Source: Proteiniphilum saccharofermentans
GTDB taxonomy: Bacteria; Bacteroidota; Bacteroidia; Bacteroidales; Dysgonomonadaceae
Assembly: GCF_900095135.1 (NCBI RefSeq)
Contig: NZ_LT605205.1
Span: forward strand, 1,240,001-1,304,000
Reading direction: 5' to 3'
DNA length: 64,000 nt
Position numbers and translations under genes: made by a program. The notes beneath the pieces are model-generated. The model was not told where the DNA came from and searched no databases. It was given only the letters and a program-made list of their open reading frames with translations. Positions 27,522 through 37,027 of the stretch are shown in pieces (positions within the stretch are counted from its first letter, which is position 1; each line of letters opens with the position of its first letter).

Positions 27522-27911
27522 ATGACTATTTTCAGCAGAATTATCGCAGGTGAGATCCCCTCTTACAAGATCGCCGAAAACGACCGGTTTTATGCCTTTC
27601 TCGATATCCGTCCGATGTCGAAAGGGCATACCTTAGTTGTTCCAAAGCAGGAGATTGATTATCTCTTTGATCTGGACGATACCCTTTTGGGTGATATGGC
27701 TGTTTTTGCCAAAAAAGTGGCAAAGGCGATAGAGAATGCGGTTTCCTGTAAAAGGGTAGGGATGATGGTAATCGGCCTGGAAGTGCCTCACGCGCATATT
27801 CACCTGATTCCTATCCAAAAAGAGGGTGATATGAGCCTTGCCAATCCGAAGTTGCAACTGTCGGCAGAGGAATTCGAAGAAATTGCAGAAAAGATCCGCA
27901 AAGCATTTTGA
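27522..27911 (+). CDS. HIT family nucleotide hydrolase
   Basis: 129 aa. Histidine-triad motif HAHIHLIP at ~89-96, N-terminal IFSRIIAGEIPSYKIAEN, and GHTLVVPKQE in the middle, all typical of Hint-type purine-nucleoside phosphoramidase/HIT proteins. The 147-bp gap after greA contains low-complexity sequence, so it is probably separately transcribed. Confidence 0.93.
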   Translation: MTIFSRIIAGEIPSYKIAENDRFYAFLDIRPMSKGHTLVVPKQEIDYLFDLDDTLLGDMAVFAKKVAKAIENAVSCKRVGMMVIGLEVPHAHIHLIPIQKEGDMSLANPKLQLSAEEFEEIAEKIRKAF

Positions 27912-27943
27912 TCTGAAACGTAAATTTACACTACAATAATATA

Positions 27944-27973
27944 AGATGGGCTTCCCCGGAGGTTCATCTTTTT
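27944..27973. terminator. Terminator after the HIT gene
   Basis: AGATGGGCTT/AGGTTCATCT stem (with G-U pairs) around CCCCGG, followed by TTTTT. It lies between convergent genes (HIT and coaA). Confidence 0.6.
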
Positions 27974-28002
27974 AGTTTCTAATATTTCGGATGTGAGTTG
28001 TT

Positions 28003-28953
28003 TTATATTTTCCTGATACGGACACCTCTGACAAAATGACATTCTCCCTTCTCAAGAATGAGGTCGGCCCGGAAACGGGTTGGAAGAATATTTTGCAGCA
28101 GATTGGGTAAGTTGATCTCATCCCATACCTCGTTGGCAAATTTCAGCAATTTTTTTTCCGAATAAGAAGCATATTGATGAAAATAGGAATCCGGATCCTG
28201 AAAGGCAGTCTGTTGTAGTTTTTTAAATCGTTCGATATACCATTCCCGCAAATCTTTCTCGCTCGCATCCACATAAATAGAGAAATCGAAGAAATCGGAG
28301 ACAAAGACTCTCTTCCGTATTTTTTTGCCGGGTGAGACTTGCAGCACGTTGATCCCTTCCACGATAAGGATATCAGGCCGTTCAATGATTTGCATCTGTC
28401 CCTTGATCACATCATAATAGAGATGCGAATAGACAGGTATCTCAAATATGTCACGTCCCGATTTTACACTTGCAAGGAATGCCAACAATTGTTTGGCATC
28501 ATAACTCTCAGGGAATCCTTTTTTGTTCAGCAGCCCCCGTTTCTGCAATTCATCATTGGAATACAGGAATCCGTCGGTAGTAATCAATTCTACTTTTGGC
28601 TGCTCAGGCGTCATCGAGAGCAGTTTCTGTAATACCCGGGCAGTGGTGCTTTTCCCGACTGCCACACTTCCGGCAATACCGATAATATAGGGGATAGGTT
28701 TACTTTTATTGGAGAAAAACTGATCCCGTTCATTGTGCAGATTGCGATAGTGGGTGAGATGGATCTGGAGTAGCCGGATCAAAGGAATATAGATATCTTC
28801 GACTTCTTTGAGGGTAAGTGGCTCATTGAGCGCCTGCAGTTTAGTGAGATCAATATCGGAAACAGGAAACATAGGGTGTTCCTCTAACTTACTCCACTCC
28901 TCACGGGTGAAGGAACGAAAAGGGGAAAAGGTCACCTCGTAGGCTTTGTTCAT
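28003..28953 (-). CDS. coaA: Type I pantothenate kinase
   Basis: 316 aa, the usual length. P-loop GIAGSVAVGKST (~93-104), TTDGFLY, KGFPESYD, IPVYSHLYYDV, DILIVEGINVLQ and the FIYVDA... segment define bacterial CoaA, which phosphorylates pantothenate in the first step of CoA synthesis. Cytoplasmic, monocistronic on the minus strand. Confidence 0.96.
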   Translation of the reverse strand: MNKAYEVTFSPFRSFTREEWSKLEEHPMFPVSDIDLTKLQALNEPLTLKEVEDIYIPLIRLLQIHLTHYRNLHNERDQFFSNKSKPIPYIIGIAGSVAVGKSTTARVLQKLLSMTPEQPKVELITTDGFLYSNDELQKRGLLNKKGFPESYDAKQLLAFLASVKSGRDIFEIPVYSHLYYDVIKGQMQIIERPDILIVEGINVLQVSPGKKIRKRVFVSDFFDFSIYVDASEKDLREWYIERFKKLQQTAFQDPDSYFHQYASYSEKKLLKFANEVWDEINLPNLLQNILPTRFRADLILEKGECHFVRGVRIRKI

Positions 28954-28981
28954 TGCACAACTTTTTGCTGCAAAGATAAAG

Positions 28982-29020
28982 TAAAAACCGGTAAACAGTA
29001 GTTGTTTACCGGTTTTTTAC
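28982..29020 (-). terminator. Terminator after htpG
   Basis: A 15-bp perfect stem (AAAAACCGGTAAACA with TGTTTACCGGTTTTT) around a 5-nt loop, with T-runs on both sides, sits between htpG and coaA. Confidence 0.8.
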
Positions 29021-29082
29021 TCGATTGATCTCTGACTATGACTGGGAGACTGGGGAGACGAGGTGAAATGGAGATAACTGAT

Positions 29083-30978
29083 TTAAATCATTTCGAAACT
29101 TCTTTTCACGAAGTTATTCAATGCTTCCCCTTTGAGCATCCCGTTGGAGAGCAGGGCCAGGTCGATTAACTGCTTTAAACGCTTGTCGGATGCCACTTTT
29201 GCGATAAGCGCTTCTTTATCCTTATGCTCACTCTCATTGATAAGTTCTTTGACGAACGGATGCTGCACATTCAGTACAATCTGGTATGTGTCGGGCATTT
29301 CACCATAGAAAGCCATTTGTTGCTGCATGGCAGCCATCTCTTTCATTCTTCTGGAGAATTCGTTTTGGGTGATTTGAATCGGTCGGGTAGTTTCTCCAAG
29401 CGCTTTGAAATCGACGCTGAATTCCGTTTTTTCCATAACCGGGAGTTGTGATTTCACTGCCTCCGACACATTTTCTTTCTGTTGGTCGGTCAATTCCACT
29501 TTTGCAGTCTCTTCTTTCTCGATGATATGTTCAATAGTGTCGCTGTCCACTCTCACAAACCGGGTCTTGTCGGATTTTTGTTCCAGAAGTCCCATCCAGT
29601 GAGTGTCGAGTTGTCCGTCCATCAGAAGTACATCATAACCCTTCTCTTTCGCTGCCTCGATGTGGCTGTATTGCTCCTGTCTGTCGTTTGCATAGAGGTA
29701 GACAAGGTTTCCATTCTTGTCGGTTTGGGCCGATTCGATTAGCGTTTTGTATTCTTCTGAAGTGAAATATTTGCCCTCCATATTTTTCAACAAGGCAAAT
29801 TTGAGAGCTCTGTCACAGAATTTTTCGTCGGAAAGCATTCCGTATTCAATAAACAGTTTCAGACTGTCCCACTTCTCTTCATACCGGGTACGCTCTTTTT
29901 TGAACAGTTCTTCCAGCTTATCGGCCACTTTTTTGGTGATGTGGTTCGATATTTTCTTCACGTTTTGGTCGCTTTGCAGATAGGAGCGGGAGACGTTCAG
30001 CGGGATATCGGGCGAATCGATTACACCGTGCAGCAATGTAAGAAATTCAGGCACTATGCCTTCCACTGAGTCGGTCACAAAAACCTGATTGCTGTAAAGC
30101 TGTATCTTATTGCGTTGCAGATCGAGGTTATTCTTTATTTTCGGGAAATAGAGGATACCGGTGAGATGGAAAGGATAATCCACGTTCAAATGGATCCAGA
30201 ACATGGGCTCGTCGCTTATGGAGAATGGATATAGCTCGCGGTAGAATTTCAGGTAATCTTCCTCTTTTAATCCTGCCGGCTTCTGTCGCCATAGCGGATT
30301 GGTGTCATTGACAACATTATCTTCTTCCGTATCTACATATTTACCCTCTTTCCATTCCTGTTTCTTTCCGAAAACGATCGGCACAGCAAGGAATCTGCAA
30401 TATTTTTTGAGTAATGATTCAATCTTATCCTTTTCTAAAAATTCCTTGTTGTCTTCATCTATATGGAGAATGATGTCGGTACCGCGATCCTCTTTGGTAG
30501 TCTCTTCCATCGTGAATTCCGGCGTGCCGTCGCAAGACCATTTCACGGCTTGTGCATCCTCTTTATAAGATTTGGTGATAATCTCCACTTTTTTGGATAC
30601 CATAAAGGAAGAGTAGAATCCTAAACCGAAATGGCCGATAATGGCGTTTGCATTCTCTTTGTATTTATCCAGAAAATCATTGGCGGAGGAGAGTGCTATC
30701 TGATTGATGTACTTATCCACCTCTTCGGCGGTCATCCCGATACCACGGTCGGATACGGTAAGCGTTTTATTTTTCTTGTCAATGGAGATATGTACCGATA
30801 GATCTCCCAGCTCACCTTTAAAATCACCCACATCGGCTAAGGTTTTCATTTTCTGTGTGGCATCCACTGCGTTCGATACGATCTCACGGATAAAAATCTC
30901 ATGATCGCTGTAGAGAAACTTCTTGATAATGGGGAAAATATTGTCAGTTGTTACCCCTATCTGTCCTTTTTGTACCAT
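29083..30978 (-). CDS. htpG: Chaperone HtpG (Hsp90)
   Basis: 631 aa. The N-terminal GHKL ATPase domain has REIVSNAVDAT, SDRGIGMTAEEV, and GHFGLGFYSSFMVS; the middle domain contains LDLQRNKIQLYSNQVFV and DIPLNVSRSYLQ; the C-terminal dimerisation region ends NFVKRSFEMI. Catalytic Glu and Asp positions are intact. General cytosolic protein folding. Minus-strand single gene. Confidence 0.97.
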   Translation of the reverse strand: MVQKGQIGVTTDNIFPIIKKFLYSDHEIFIREIVSNAVDATQKMKTLADVGDFKGELGDLSVHISIDKKNKTLTVSDRGIGMTAEEVDKYINQIALSSANDFLDKYKENANAIIGHFGLGFYSSFMVSKKVEIITKSYKEDAQAVKWSCDGTPEFTMEETTKEDRGTDIILHIDEDNKEFLEKDKIESLLKKYCRFLAVPIVFGKKQEWKEGKYVDTEEDNVVNDTNPLWRQKPAGLKEEDYLKFYRELYPFSISDEPMFWIHLNVDYPFHLTGILYFPKIKNNLDLQRNKIQLYSNQVFVTDSVEGIVPEFLTLLHGVIDSPDIPLNVSRSYLQSDQNVKKISNHITKKVADKLEELFKKERTRYEEKWDSLKLFIEYGMLSDEKFCDRALKFALLKNMEGKYFTSEEYKTLIESAQTDKNGNLVYLYANDRQEQYSHIEAAKEKGYDVLLMDGQLDTHWMGLLEQKSDKTRFVRVDSDTIEHIIEKEETAKVELTDQQKENVSEAVKSQLPVMEKTEFSVDFKALGETTRPIQITQNEFSRRMKEMAAMQQQMAFYGEMPDTYQIVLNVQHPFVKELINESEHKDKEALIAKVASDKRLKQLIDLALLSNGMLKGEALNNFVKRSFEMI

Positions 30979-31479
30979 ATATATATAAATTAAAAAATTA
31001 AGAATTAAGAATGAAAAATTAGCTCCTCACTCTCCATTCTTCATTATTCACTTTTCATTCTTCATTTTTCAATACAAATTGTATGCCATAAAGCCCGATT
31101 GGCAGGGTCGGGGAATTGGAATTTTTCTTTCTTTCCCGATAATTAACCAGTTGTGTTAAACCGGGGGATTAACATATGGAATATTTGCTTGTCATCTGAA
31201 AAAATTATTTAGAATCGGTCTAAAAAAATCCATGGCTTTAAATCTATTGTAATCATTTATTCAATGATTTAAGACATAAATTTTTTTTATCAGTTATCGA
31301 GGGTTTTAGGTATGTTTTTTTTGATGTTTATTTGTCTGTTTATCAGTATATTTTTAGCGATTCTTTATTTGTTAACACTAATTAATCGTTTTTGGGTGCA
31401 TAAAGGGAGTAGTTTTTAAATATATCTCTTTATATTTGCAAGGACAACGATCATTTAACACAACTAAAGCACATCGCTT
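30979..31479. promoter_or_regulatory. Divergent spacer, htpG / sigma factor
   Basis: 501 bp without a gene. The htpG-proximal part has degenerate repeats (AATTAAGAAT, GAAAAATTAG and opposite-sense TTCATTCTTCATTTTTC) common in Bacteroidetes spacers. Near the other end TATATTTG at 31431-31438 is a good -7 element for the sigma-factor gene, with a T-rich stretch at about the -33 position. Confidence 0.5.
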
Positions 31480-31998
31480 ATGAAAACAAAGATTTCTTTC
31501 GAAAAACAGCTATTGGGGCTGCAGGACAACATGTTCAACTTCGCATTGACATTGACAGCCGACAGGGAAGAAGCTAAAGATCTGTTGCAGGAAACAACTC
31601 TTCGTGTACTGGATAACAAGGAAAAATATTATGAGAATGTCAATTTTAAAGGATGGGTTTTCACCATCATGCATAATATTTTCGTGAATAATTATCGTAA
31701 GATCGTCAGGAGCCAGACTATCATTGACAAGACAGAGAATCTGTATCATCTGAATTTACCGCAGGATTCCGGTTTTGACACGCCTGACGGAGCTTATACG
31801 ATCAAAGAGATCAACAAGGCGATCAATAGTTTTACCGATGAATATAAGGTGCCTTTCTCAATGCACGTTTCGGGATACAAGTATGAAGAGATCGCGAAAC
31901 ATCTTGGGTTGCCGATCGGTACTGTAAAGAGTAGAATATTTTTCGCCAGAAAACGGCTTCAGGAGTTACTCAAGGATTTTAGATTTTATTCTGAATAA
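31480..31998 (+). CDS. ECF-type RNA polymerase sigma factor
   Basis: 172 aa. Region 2 (FNFALTLTADREEAKDLLQETTLRVLDNKEKY, NFKGWVFTIMHNIFVNNYRK) and region 4 (YEEIAKHLGLPIGTVKSRIFFARKRLQELLK) are clear. No anti-sigma factor gene is adjacent, and the next gene, an antiporter, follows a strong terminator. Bacteroidales carry similar stand-alone ECF genes of the EcfO type. Regulon unknown. Confidence 0.92.
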   Translation: MKTKISFEKQLLGLQDNMFNFALTLTADREEAKDLLQETTLRVLDNKEKYYENVNFKGWVFTIMHNIFVNNYRKIVRSQTIIDKTENLYHLNLPQDSGFDTPDGAYTIKEINKAINSFTDEYKVPFSMHVSGYKYEEIAKHLGLPIGTVKSRIFFARKRLQELLKDFRFYSE

Positions 31999-32027
31999 TT
32001 GGAAGAGTAAAGAATAAAGAGTAAAGA

Positions 32028-32053
32028 CCCCTTTTATACAAAGGGGTTTTTTT
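32028..32053 (+). terminator. Terminator after the sigma-factor gene
   Basis: CCCCTTT/AAAGGGG stem around TATAC, followed by TTTTTTT; a classical intrinsic terminator. Confidence 0.9.
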
Positions 32054-32124
32054 ATGGGTAGACAGGATATTTTGGGAGAACAGGCTATATTTGTACCATA
32101 TTTGAGAAAAAGATAGATTAGATT

Positions 32125-33066
32125 ATGGAGATTGTTTGGTTATTGGTTTCGCTGGTGATTTTGTATTTTGGCGCGGAAGGTTTGGTTTCCGGAGCATCAT
32201 CGTTGGCAAAACGTATCGGTATCAGTCCGTTGGTGATCGGGCTGACCATTGTTTCGATAGGTACCAGTGCACCGGAACTGGTAGTGAGTGTGAAGGCTGC
32301 TATGAACGGGCAAAGCGCACTCTCTATCGGCAATGTGCTGGGTTCTAATTTTTTTAATATAGGGATTATTCTGGGATTATCGGCTCTTATCTACCCCTTG
32401 GCAGTAAAAAGGCAACTGTTAAAGCTGGATGTACCTGTAATGGTGATGGTATCAGTGTTATTTTTCCTGTTATTTCTCGACTCCAGGATTTCCGGGATTG
32501 AGGCATTGGTTTTTATTCTTCTTTTTGTCTCTTATACGGGATATCTCCTGATCTCTTCAAAAAAGAAAACCCATGAAGCAAAGGATCGTGGTGAAGAAGA
32601 CGAGATACGTTTGAGTAAGCACTGGATGCTGGATGTGCTGTTTATCGGGGTGGGTTTAGCCGGTTTGGTATATGGTTCCGACCTTTTAGTGGAAAATGCG
32701 GTCATTATCGCCGGGCGGCTGGGGATGTCGGAAGCAATGATAGGGCTCACTATTGTGGCGGCAGGAACCAGTATGCCGGAGTTGGCTACTTCGGTGGTAG
32801 CAGCCATCAAGAAGCGGGCTGATATAGCGATAGGTAACGTGGTGGGATCAAATATCTTCAATATTTTGTTGATCCTGGGTGTGGCGGGGTTAATCCAGCC
32901 GATTAGTGCGCCCGATATCAATTATGTCGACAGCCTCTTTGTGATTGGGATCAGCCTGTTATTATGGATTTTCATGAAGCAAGGCACTCGTATCACCCGA
33001 TGGCAGGGAGCTGCTTTTATCCTGTTTTACCTGGTCTATTTTTCCATCAAACTCACCACGATGTAA
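32125..33066 (+). CDS. Calcium/sodium antiporter (YrbG family)
   Basis: 313 aa, ~10 TM helices, with two inverted alpha-repeats: GTSAPELVVSVKAA...GNVLGSNFFNIGIILG and GTSMPELATSVVAA...GNVVGSNIFNILLILG, the cation-binding motifs of the CaCA superfamily. A short acidic cytoplasmic loop sits between the halves. Inner-membrane exchange of Ca2+ for Na+ or K+. Confidence 0.94.
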   Translation: MEIVWLLVSLVILYFGAEGLVSGASSLAKRIGISPLVIGLTIVSIGTSAPELVVSVKAAMNGQSALSIGNVLGSNFFNIGIILGLSALIYPLAVKRQLLKLDVPVMVMVSVLFFLLFLDSRISGIEALVFILLFVSYTGYLLISSKKKTHEAKDRGEEDEIRLSKHWMLDVLFIGVGLAGLVYGSDLLVENAVIIAGRLGMSEAMIGLTIVAAGTSMPELATSVVAAIKKRADIAIGNVVGSNIFNILLILGVAGLIQPISAPDINYVDSLFVIGISLLLWIFMKQGTRITRWQGAAFILFYLVYFSIKLTTM

Positions 33067-33071
33067 AGATG

Positions 33072-33119
33072 AAAAAAACAGCGTATCCGAAGAGGCTTCC
33101 GTGCCGATCGAATACGCTG
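33072..33119 (-). terminator. Terminator after lon
   Basis: Inverted repeat CAGCGTAT/ATACGCTG (33079-33119) followed on the minus strand by TTTTTTTC, between the convergent antiporter and lon genes. Confidence 0.7.
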
Positions 33120-33147
33120 ATGTCATCAAAAAATTGAAAATCGTTAT

Positions 33148-35625
33148 TTACTTTTGAGATTTCTCCTTTATTGTTGAAAAGTTTTTCGGCTGATCCACCT
33201 TCTCATCCATAAGCGCCAGGTCTAACACCTCTTTCACGTCACTTACATAGTGAAACGTGAGTCCTTCCACATATTTAGGATTGATCTCATCAATATCTTT
33301 CTTATTATCCCTGCAAAGGATAATTTCTTTGATCCCTGCCCGTTTTGCCGCCAGTATCTTCTCGCGGATACCGCCTACAGGGAGTACCTTTCCGCGCAGG
33401 GTGATCTCACCGGTCATCGCCAGGTTGGGGCGTACTTTCCGTTGTGTATAGGCCGACGCCAGGGAAGTAATCATTGTAATACCCGCTGAGGGGCCGTCTT
33501 TAGGCATAGCGCCTTCCGGTACATGGATATGGGTATTCCAGTTTTCAAAAATTTCCGGATCGATGTCCAGTTCCTGCGCATGAGAATGGATATATTCCAT
33601 GGCAAGCATTGCCGATTCTTTCATCACATCACCCAAATTTCCGGTAAGTGTGAGTTTGGCGCCTTTTCCCCGGCTGAGTGAACTTTCCACGAAAAGAATC
33701 TCACCACCTACGGCAGTCCATGCCAGACCGGTCACCACCCCGGCGTACTGGTTGCCCTGGTAACTGTCCCTGCTGTACTCCTCAATACCTAAGTATTCTT
33801 TCAGATCGGATACTTTGAGCGTTTTAGGATAAGGCTCTTCCGATGCGATCTTGCGGGCTACTTTTCGCATGATCTTGGCGATTTTTTTGTTCAGTTCACG
33901 TACCCCTGATTCCCTGGTATAGTTTTCTATGATCTTCTGTAAGGCCGGTTTGGAAATAGTGAATGCTCCTTTTGCTATACCGTGGTTCTGAAGCTCTTTG
34001 GGAATAAGATGGCGATGGGCAATCTCGATTTTCTCCTCGGTGATATAGCCTCCCACATTGATCAACTCCATCCGGTCGAGCAACGGCTGCGGAATGGAAT
34101 TGAGGTTGTTTGCCGTGGCAATGAAAAGTACTTTCGACAGATCGTAATCGATGGCAAGGAAGTTGTCATGAAAAGTAGAATTCTGTTCCGGATCCAATAC
34201 CTCGAGCAGAGCCGAAGAAGGATCACCCCTGAAATCATTTCCGATCTTGTCTATTTCATCTAACACGAAAACGGGGTTGGATGAGCCGGCTTTTTGTATG
34301 TTTTGTATAATCCTGCCCGGGATAGCGCCGATATAGGTACGGCGGTGCCCGCGTATTTCCGCTTCATCATGCAGGCCGCCAAGCGAAACACGTACATATT
34401 TACGGTTAAGCGCTTCGGCTATGGATTTTCCCAATGAGGTTTTACCTACACCCGGAGGGCCGTATAAGCAGAGAATAGGGGATTTCAGGTCGCCCTTCAG
34501 TTTTAATACGGCAAGGTGTTCAATGATACGCTCCTTTACTTTCTCCATGCCGAAGTGGTCTTTGTCGAGCACCTTTTGAGCATTCTTCAGGTTGAAATTG
34601 TCCTTGGTGTAAATGCCCCACGGCAGTTCGAGAATGGTCTGCAGGTACCCGAACTGTACCGAGTAATCGGGCGACTGGGGATTCAGGCGTTCCAGTTTCT
34701 GTATCTCTTTTTCGAATGTTTTTGCTACTTCATCGCTCCATTTTTTCTCTTTAGCCCGTTTCCTGAATTCATCGATCTCGATTTGCTGCGTATTTCCGCC
34801 CAGTTCTTCCTGGATGGTTTTGATCTGCTGCTGGAGAAAATATTCTTTCTGCTGTTGATTCAGATCTTCCCGGGTCTTCATCTGGATGTTCATTTTTAGT
34901 TCCAGTATCTGAGACTCACGATTTAGTATCATTAGCAGTCGATAAGCTTGTTCTTTCTCATCGTTAATGCTGAGGAGTTCCTGCTTTTCATGTGCATCAA
35001 TAGGTAAATTGGTGCCACTATAACTGATCAGCATGTCGGAAAAAGATTCACTGCTGAGGGTTTGTACCAACTCCTTGGGCGGTTCACCCAGCATATGGAG
35101 CATGTGAAGCAGGGAATCCCGGATGGAATCCAGGATTGCTTTGAATTCTTTATCCTCTTTCGATGCTTTCAAATACTCCCTTATTTTGAAAGTTGCCATC
35201 AAATACGGTTCGGTTTGGACGACCTGTTGCCACTCAAACCGTTTTCTTGCCTGTACGATGATGCTTAGATTGTTGTCCCCCAATTCAATAACACGTATTA
35301 CTTCTGCAATTACGCCGACCGGATAGAGGTCATTCTCTGCCGGGTCATCTACGGTGGAATCTTTCTGACATACCAGTCCGATGTATTTTTGTTTCTTTCC
35401 AAACGATTTGATCAGATCCAGAGATTTTTTTCGTCCTACCGATATTGGCAGTGTACTGCCTGGAAAAACAATCGTATTGCGTAACGGGAGCAGGGGAAGG
35501 GTTTCCCCCAATTGAGATTCGTCTATCTCCTGATTCCCGTCAACGAAATCGCTGGCAATAAAAGATATTACATTTGTTTCGGGGTACTCTTCAGGGGCCA
35601 TATATTTTTTGAATGGATTCATCAT
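33148..35625 (-). CDS. lon: ATP-dependent protease Lon
   Basis: 825 aa from the ATG pair at 35625/35622; the open frame runs 35 codons further through A/T-rich, probably untranslated sequence. N-terminal substrate-binding domain (LPLLPLRNTIVFPGSTLPI), AAA+ domain with Walker A GPPGVGKTS (~388) and Walker B VFVLDEIDK, and a C-terminal protease with Ser in KDGPSAGITM (~711) and Lys in GGIREKILAAK (~754). Degrades misfolded and regulatory proteins in the cytosol. Confidence 0.96.
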   Translation of the reverse strand: MMNPFKKYMAPEEYPETNVISFIASDFVDGNQEIDESQLGETLPLLPLRNTIVFPGSTLPISVGRKKSLDLIKSFGKKQKYIGLVCQKDSTVDDPAENDLYPVGVIAEVIRVIELGDNNLSIIVQARKRFEWQQVVQTEPYLMATFKIREYLKASKEDKEFKAILDSIRDSLLHMLHMLGEPPKELVQTLSSESFSDMLISYSGTNLPIDAHEKQELLSINDEKEQAYRLLMILNRESQILELKMNIQMKTREDLNQQQKEYFLQQQIKTIQEELGGNTQQIEIDEFRKRAKEKKWSDEVAKTFEKEIQKLERLNPQSPDYSVQFGYLQTILELPWGIYTKDNFNLKNAQKVLDKDHFGMEKVKERIIEHLAVLKLKGDLKSPILCLYGPPGVGKTSLGKSIAEALNRKYVRVSLGGLHDEAEIRGHRRTYIGAIPGRIIQNIQKAGSSNPVFVLDEIDKIGNDFRGDPSSALLEVLDPEQNSTFHDNFLAIDYDLSKVLFIATANNLNSIPQPLLDRMELINVGGYITEEKIEIAHRHLIPKELQNHGIAKGAFTISKPALQKIIENYTRESGVRELNKKIAKIMRKVARKIASEEPYPKTLKVSDLKEYLGIEEYSRDSYQGNQYAGVVTGLAWTAVGGEILFVESSLSRGKGAKLTLTGNLGDVMKESAMLAMEYIHSHAQELDIDPEIFENWNTHIHVPEGAMPKDGPSAGITMITSLASAYTQRKVRPNLAMTGEITLRGKVLPVGGIREKILAAKRAGIKEIILCRDNKKDIDEINPKYVEGLTFHYVSDVKEVLDLALMDEKVDQPKNFSTIKEKSQK

Positions 35626-35783
35626 TGTATTTTGTATCTGTCTTAAAGACAGAAAATGTTTACTTTTGTTTTTGGTTTTGTACTGAATAGTATTGATCAA
35701 AATCCGTGCCAAAATTATTACAATTGCCAATTAGAAATTACTAATTGGAAACTTTCAATTATCATTTTCAATTTTCAATTAAT

Positions 35784-36500
35784 ATGAGTAATCCTTATTT
35801 TCGGTTCAAACAATTCACTGTCTTTCACGATAAATGTGCAATGAAAGTGGGTACTGATGGTGTGCTGTTGGGAGCATGGGCCAGCGTGGAAAACGCGACA
35901 GAAGTACTGGATGTAGGAACAGGTACCGGACTCATTGCTTTAATGGTAGTGCAACGTAACCCGCAGGCAAGGGTGGTTGCTATCGATATAGATGAACGTG
36001 CAGTGGAGCAGGCGAAAGAGAATATAGGAAATTCTCCTTTTTCTGACAGAATTGGCATAGAATTGTTGGCTTTTCAGCAGTTTGTCCAGGGGAGTTCGAA
36101 ACGTTTTGACCTGATTGTTTCCAATCCTCCTTATTTTACCGATTCTCTTTTGCCTCCGGACAAAAGACGGTCAAGGGCAAGGCATTCCGTTTCGCTGACG
36201 TTGGATGATTTATTGGTTTCCGCCCGGGGCTGCCTTACAAACCATGGGACGCTCTCCCTTATCCTCCCTTACGACAAGAGGGAGGAGTTAGACGCCTTGT
36301 GTGAGAAATATCTGTTTTACATGAAACGGAAAACCATTGTATACCCTTTGCCGGATAGTGAACCGAAACGGCTATTGGTTGAGTTGACGATGTGCCCAAC
36401 CGGTCATATAGAAACAAGTTCGCTCATCATTGAAAATAGCCGCCACCAATACACTAAAGATTTTACCGGCCTGGTAAGCAGTTTTTATGTTCATCTTTGA
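35784..36500 (+). CDS. trmN6: tRNA1(Val) (adenine37-N6)-methyltransferase
   Basis: 238 aa from the ATG at 35784; the frame is open 13 codons further through A/T-rich repeats. Motif I VLDVGTGTGLIALMV and the catalytic NPPY of N6-adenine methyltransferases (VSNPPYF), plus RARHSVSLTLDDLL, match TrmN6/YfiC. The last 4 bases lie 20 bp before the start of the DCC gene. Confidence 0.9.
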   Translation: MSNPYFRFKQFTVFHDKCAMKVGTDGVLLGAWASVENATEVLDVGTGTGLIALMVVQRNPQARVVAIDIDERAVEQAKENIGNSPFSDRIGIELLAFQQFVQGSSKRFDLIVSNPPYFTDSLLPPDKRRSRARHSVSLTLDDLLVSARGCLTNHGTLSLILPYDKREELDALCEKYLFYMKRKTIVYPLPDSEPKRLLVELTMCPTGHIETSSLIIENSRHQYTKDFTGLVSSFYVHL

Positions 36501-36520
36501 CATCAAATTTGTATAGAAAA

Positions 36521-36952
36521 ATGAGACCTATTATTTTTTACGACGGAGAATGCGATGTCTGTCATCGTTGGGTGAAATGGATCATAGATAGGGATGCCGG
36601 CCGGGTTTTCAGGTTTGCGTCTTTGCAATCGGATTTCGCCAGCGATTTATTCTTGCATTTTAATAAAAAGATGACTTATAATTCCATTGTCATCTTTAAA
36701 AATGAGACGGAATTCTTAACCAAATCAGAAGCGGTTTCCTTTATTTTCTCTCAATTGAATGCCGGCTCCATTTTCTGCAAAATGTTGAAAGTGTTTCCCC
36801 GCTTCCTCTCAGATATAGGATATGATTGTATCTCAGCAATTCGAAAAAAAATAAAAATGCGTGTTTGCCCTGTGTTTAACGGTGAAGAAAAAATGCTTTT
36901 TCTGAACGATGTTGATTTCCCGGCGTGGTTATCTGAGAATTATCCATTATAA
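36521..36952 (+). CDS. Thiol-disulfide oxidoreductase DCC family protein
   Basis: 143 aa from the ATG at 36521. N-terminal IIFYDGECDVCHRWVKWIIDRD carries the DxxCxxC-like DCC motif, followed by FRFASLQSD and a C-terminal region similar to the family. Predicted cytosolic or membrane-associated redox protein of unknown substrate. It is close behind trmN6 and may share its transcript. Confidence 0.86.
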   Translation: MRPIIFYDGECDVCHRWVKWIIDRDAGRVFRFASLQSDFASDLFLHFNKKMTYNSIVIFKNETEFLTKSEAVSFIFSQLNAGSIFCKMLKVFPRFLSDIGYDCISAIRKKIKMRVCPVFNGEEKMLFLNDVDFPAWLSENYPL

Positions 36953-36974
36953 TGCTGAAAAAGCTATTTTCATT

Positions 36975-37004
36975 TTTGTAAAATCATAAAAAGTAGTAAT
37001 TTTG
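36975..37004 (+). promoter_or_regulatory. Bacteroidetes-type promoter for hpt
   Basis: TTTG at 36975-36978, an 18-bp spacer, then TAATTTTG at 36997-37004; the hpt start is 24 bp downstream, so the leader is very short. Confidence 0.65.
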
Positions 37005-37027
37005 ACGCTTTAAAAAAATCCGGAATA

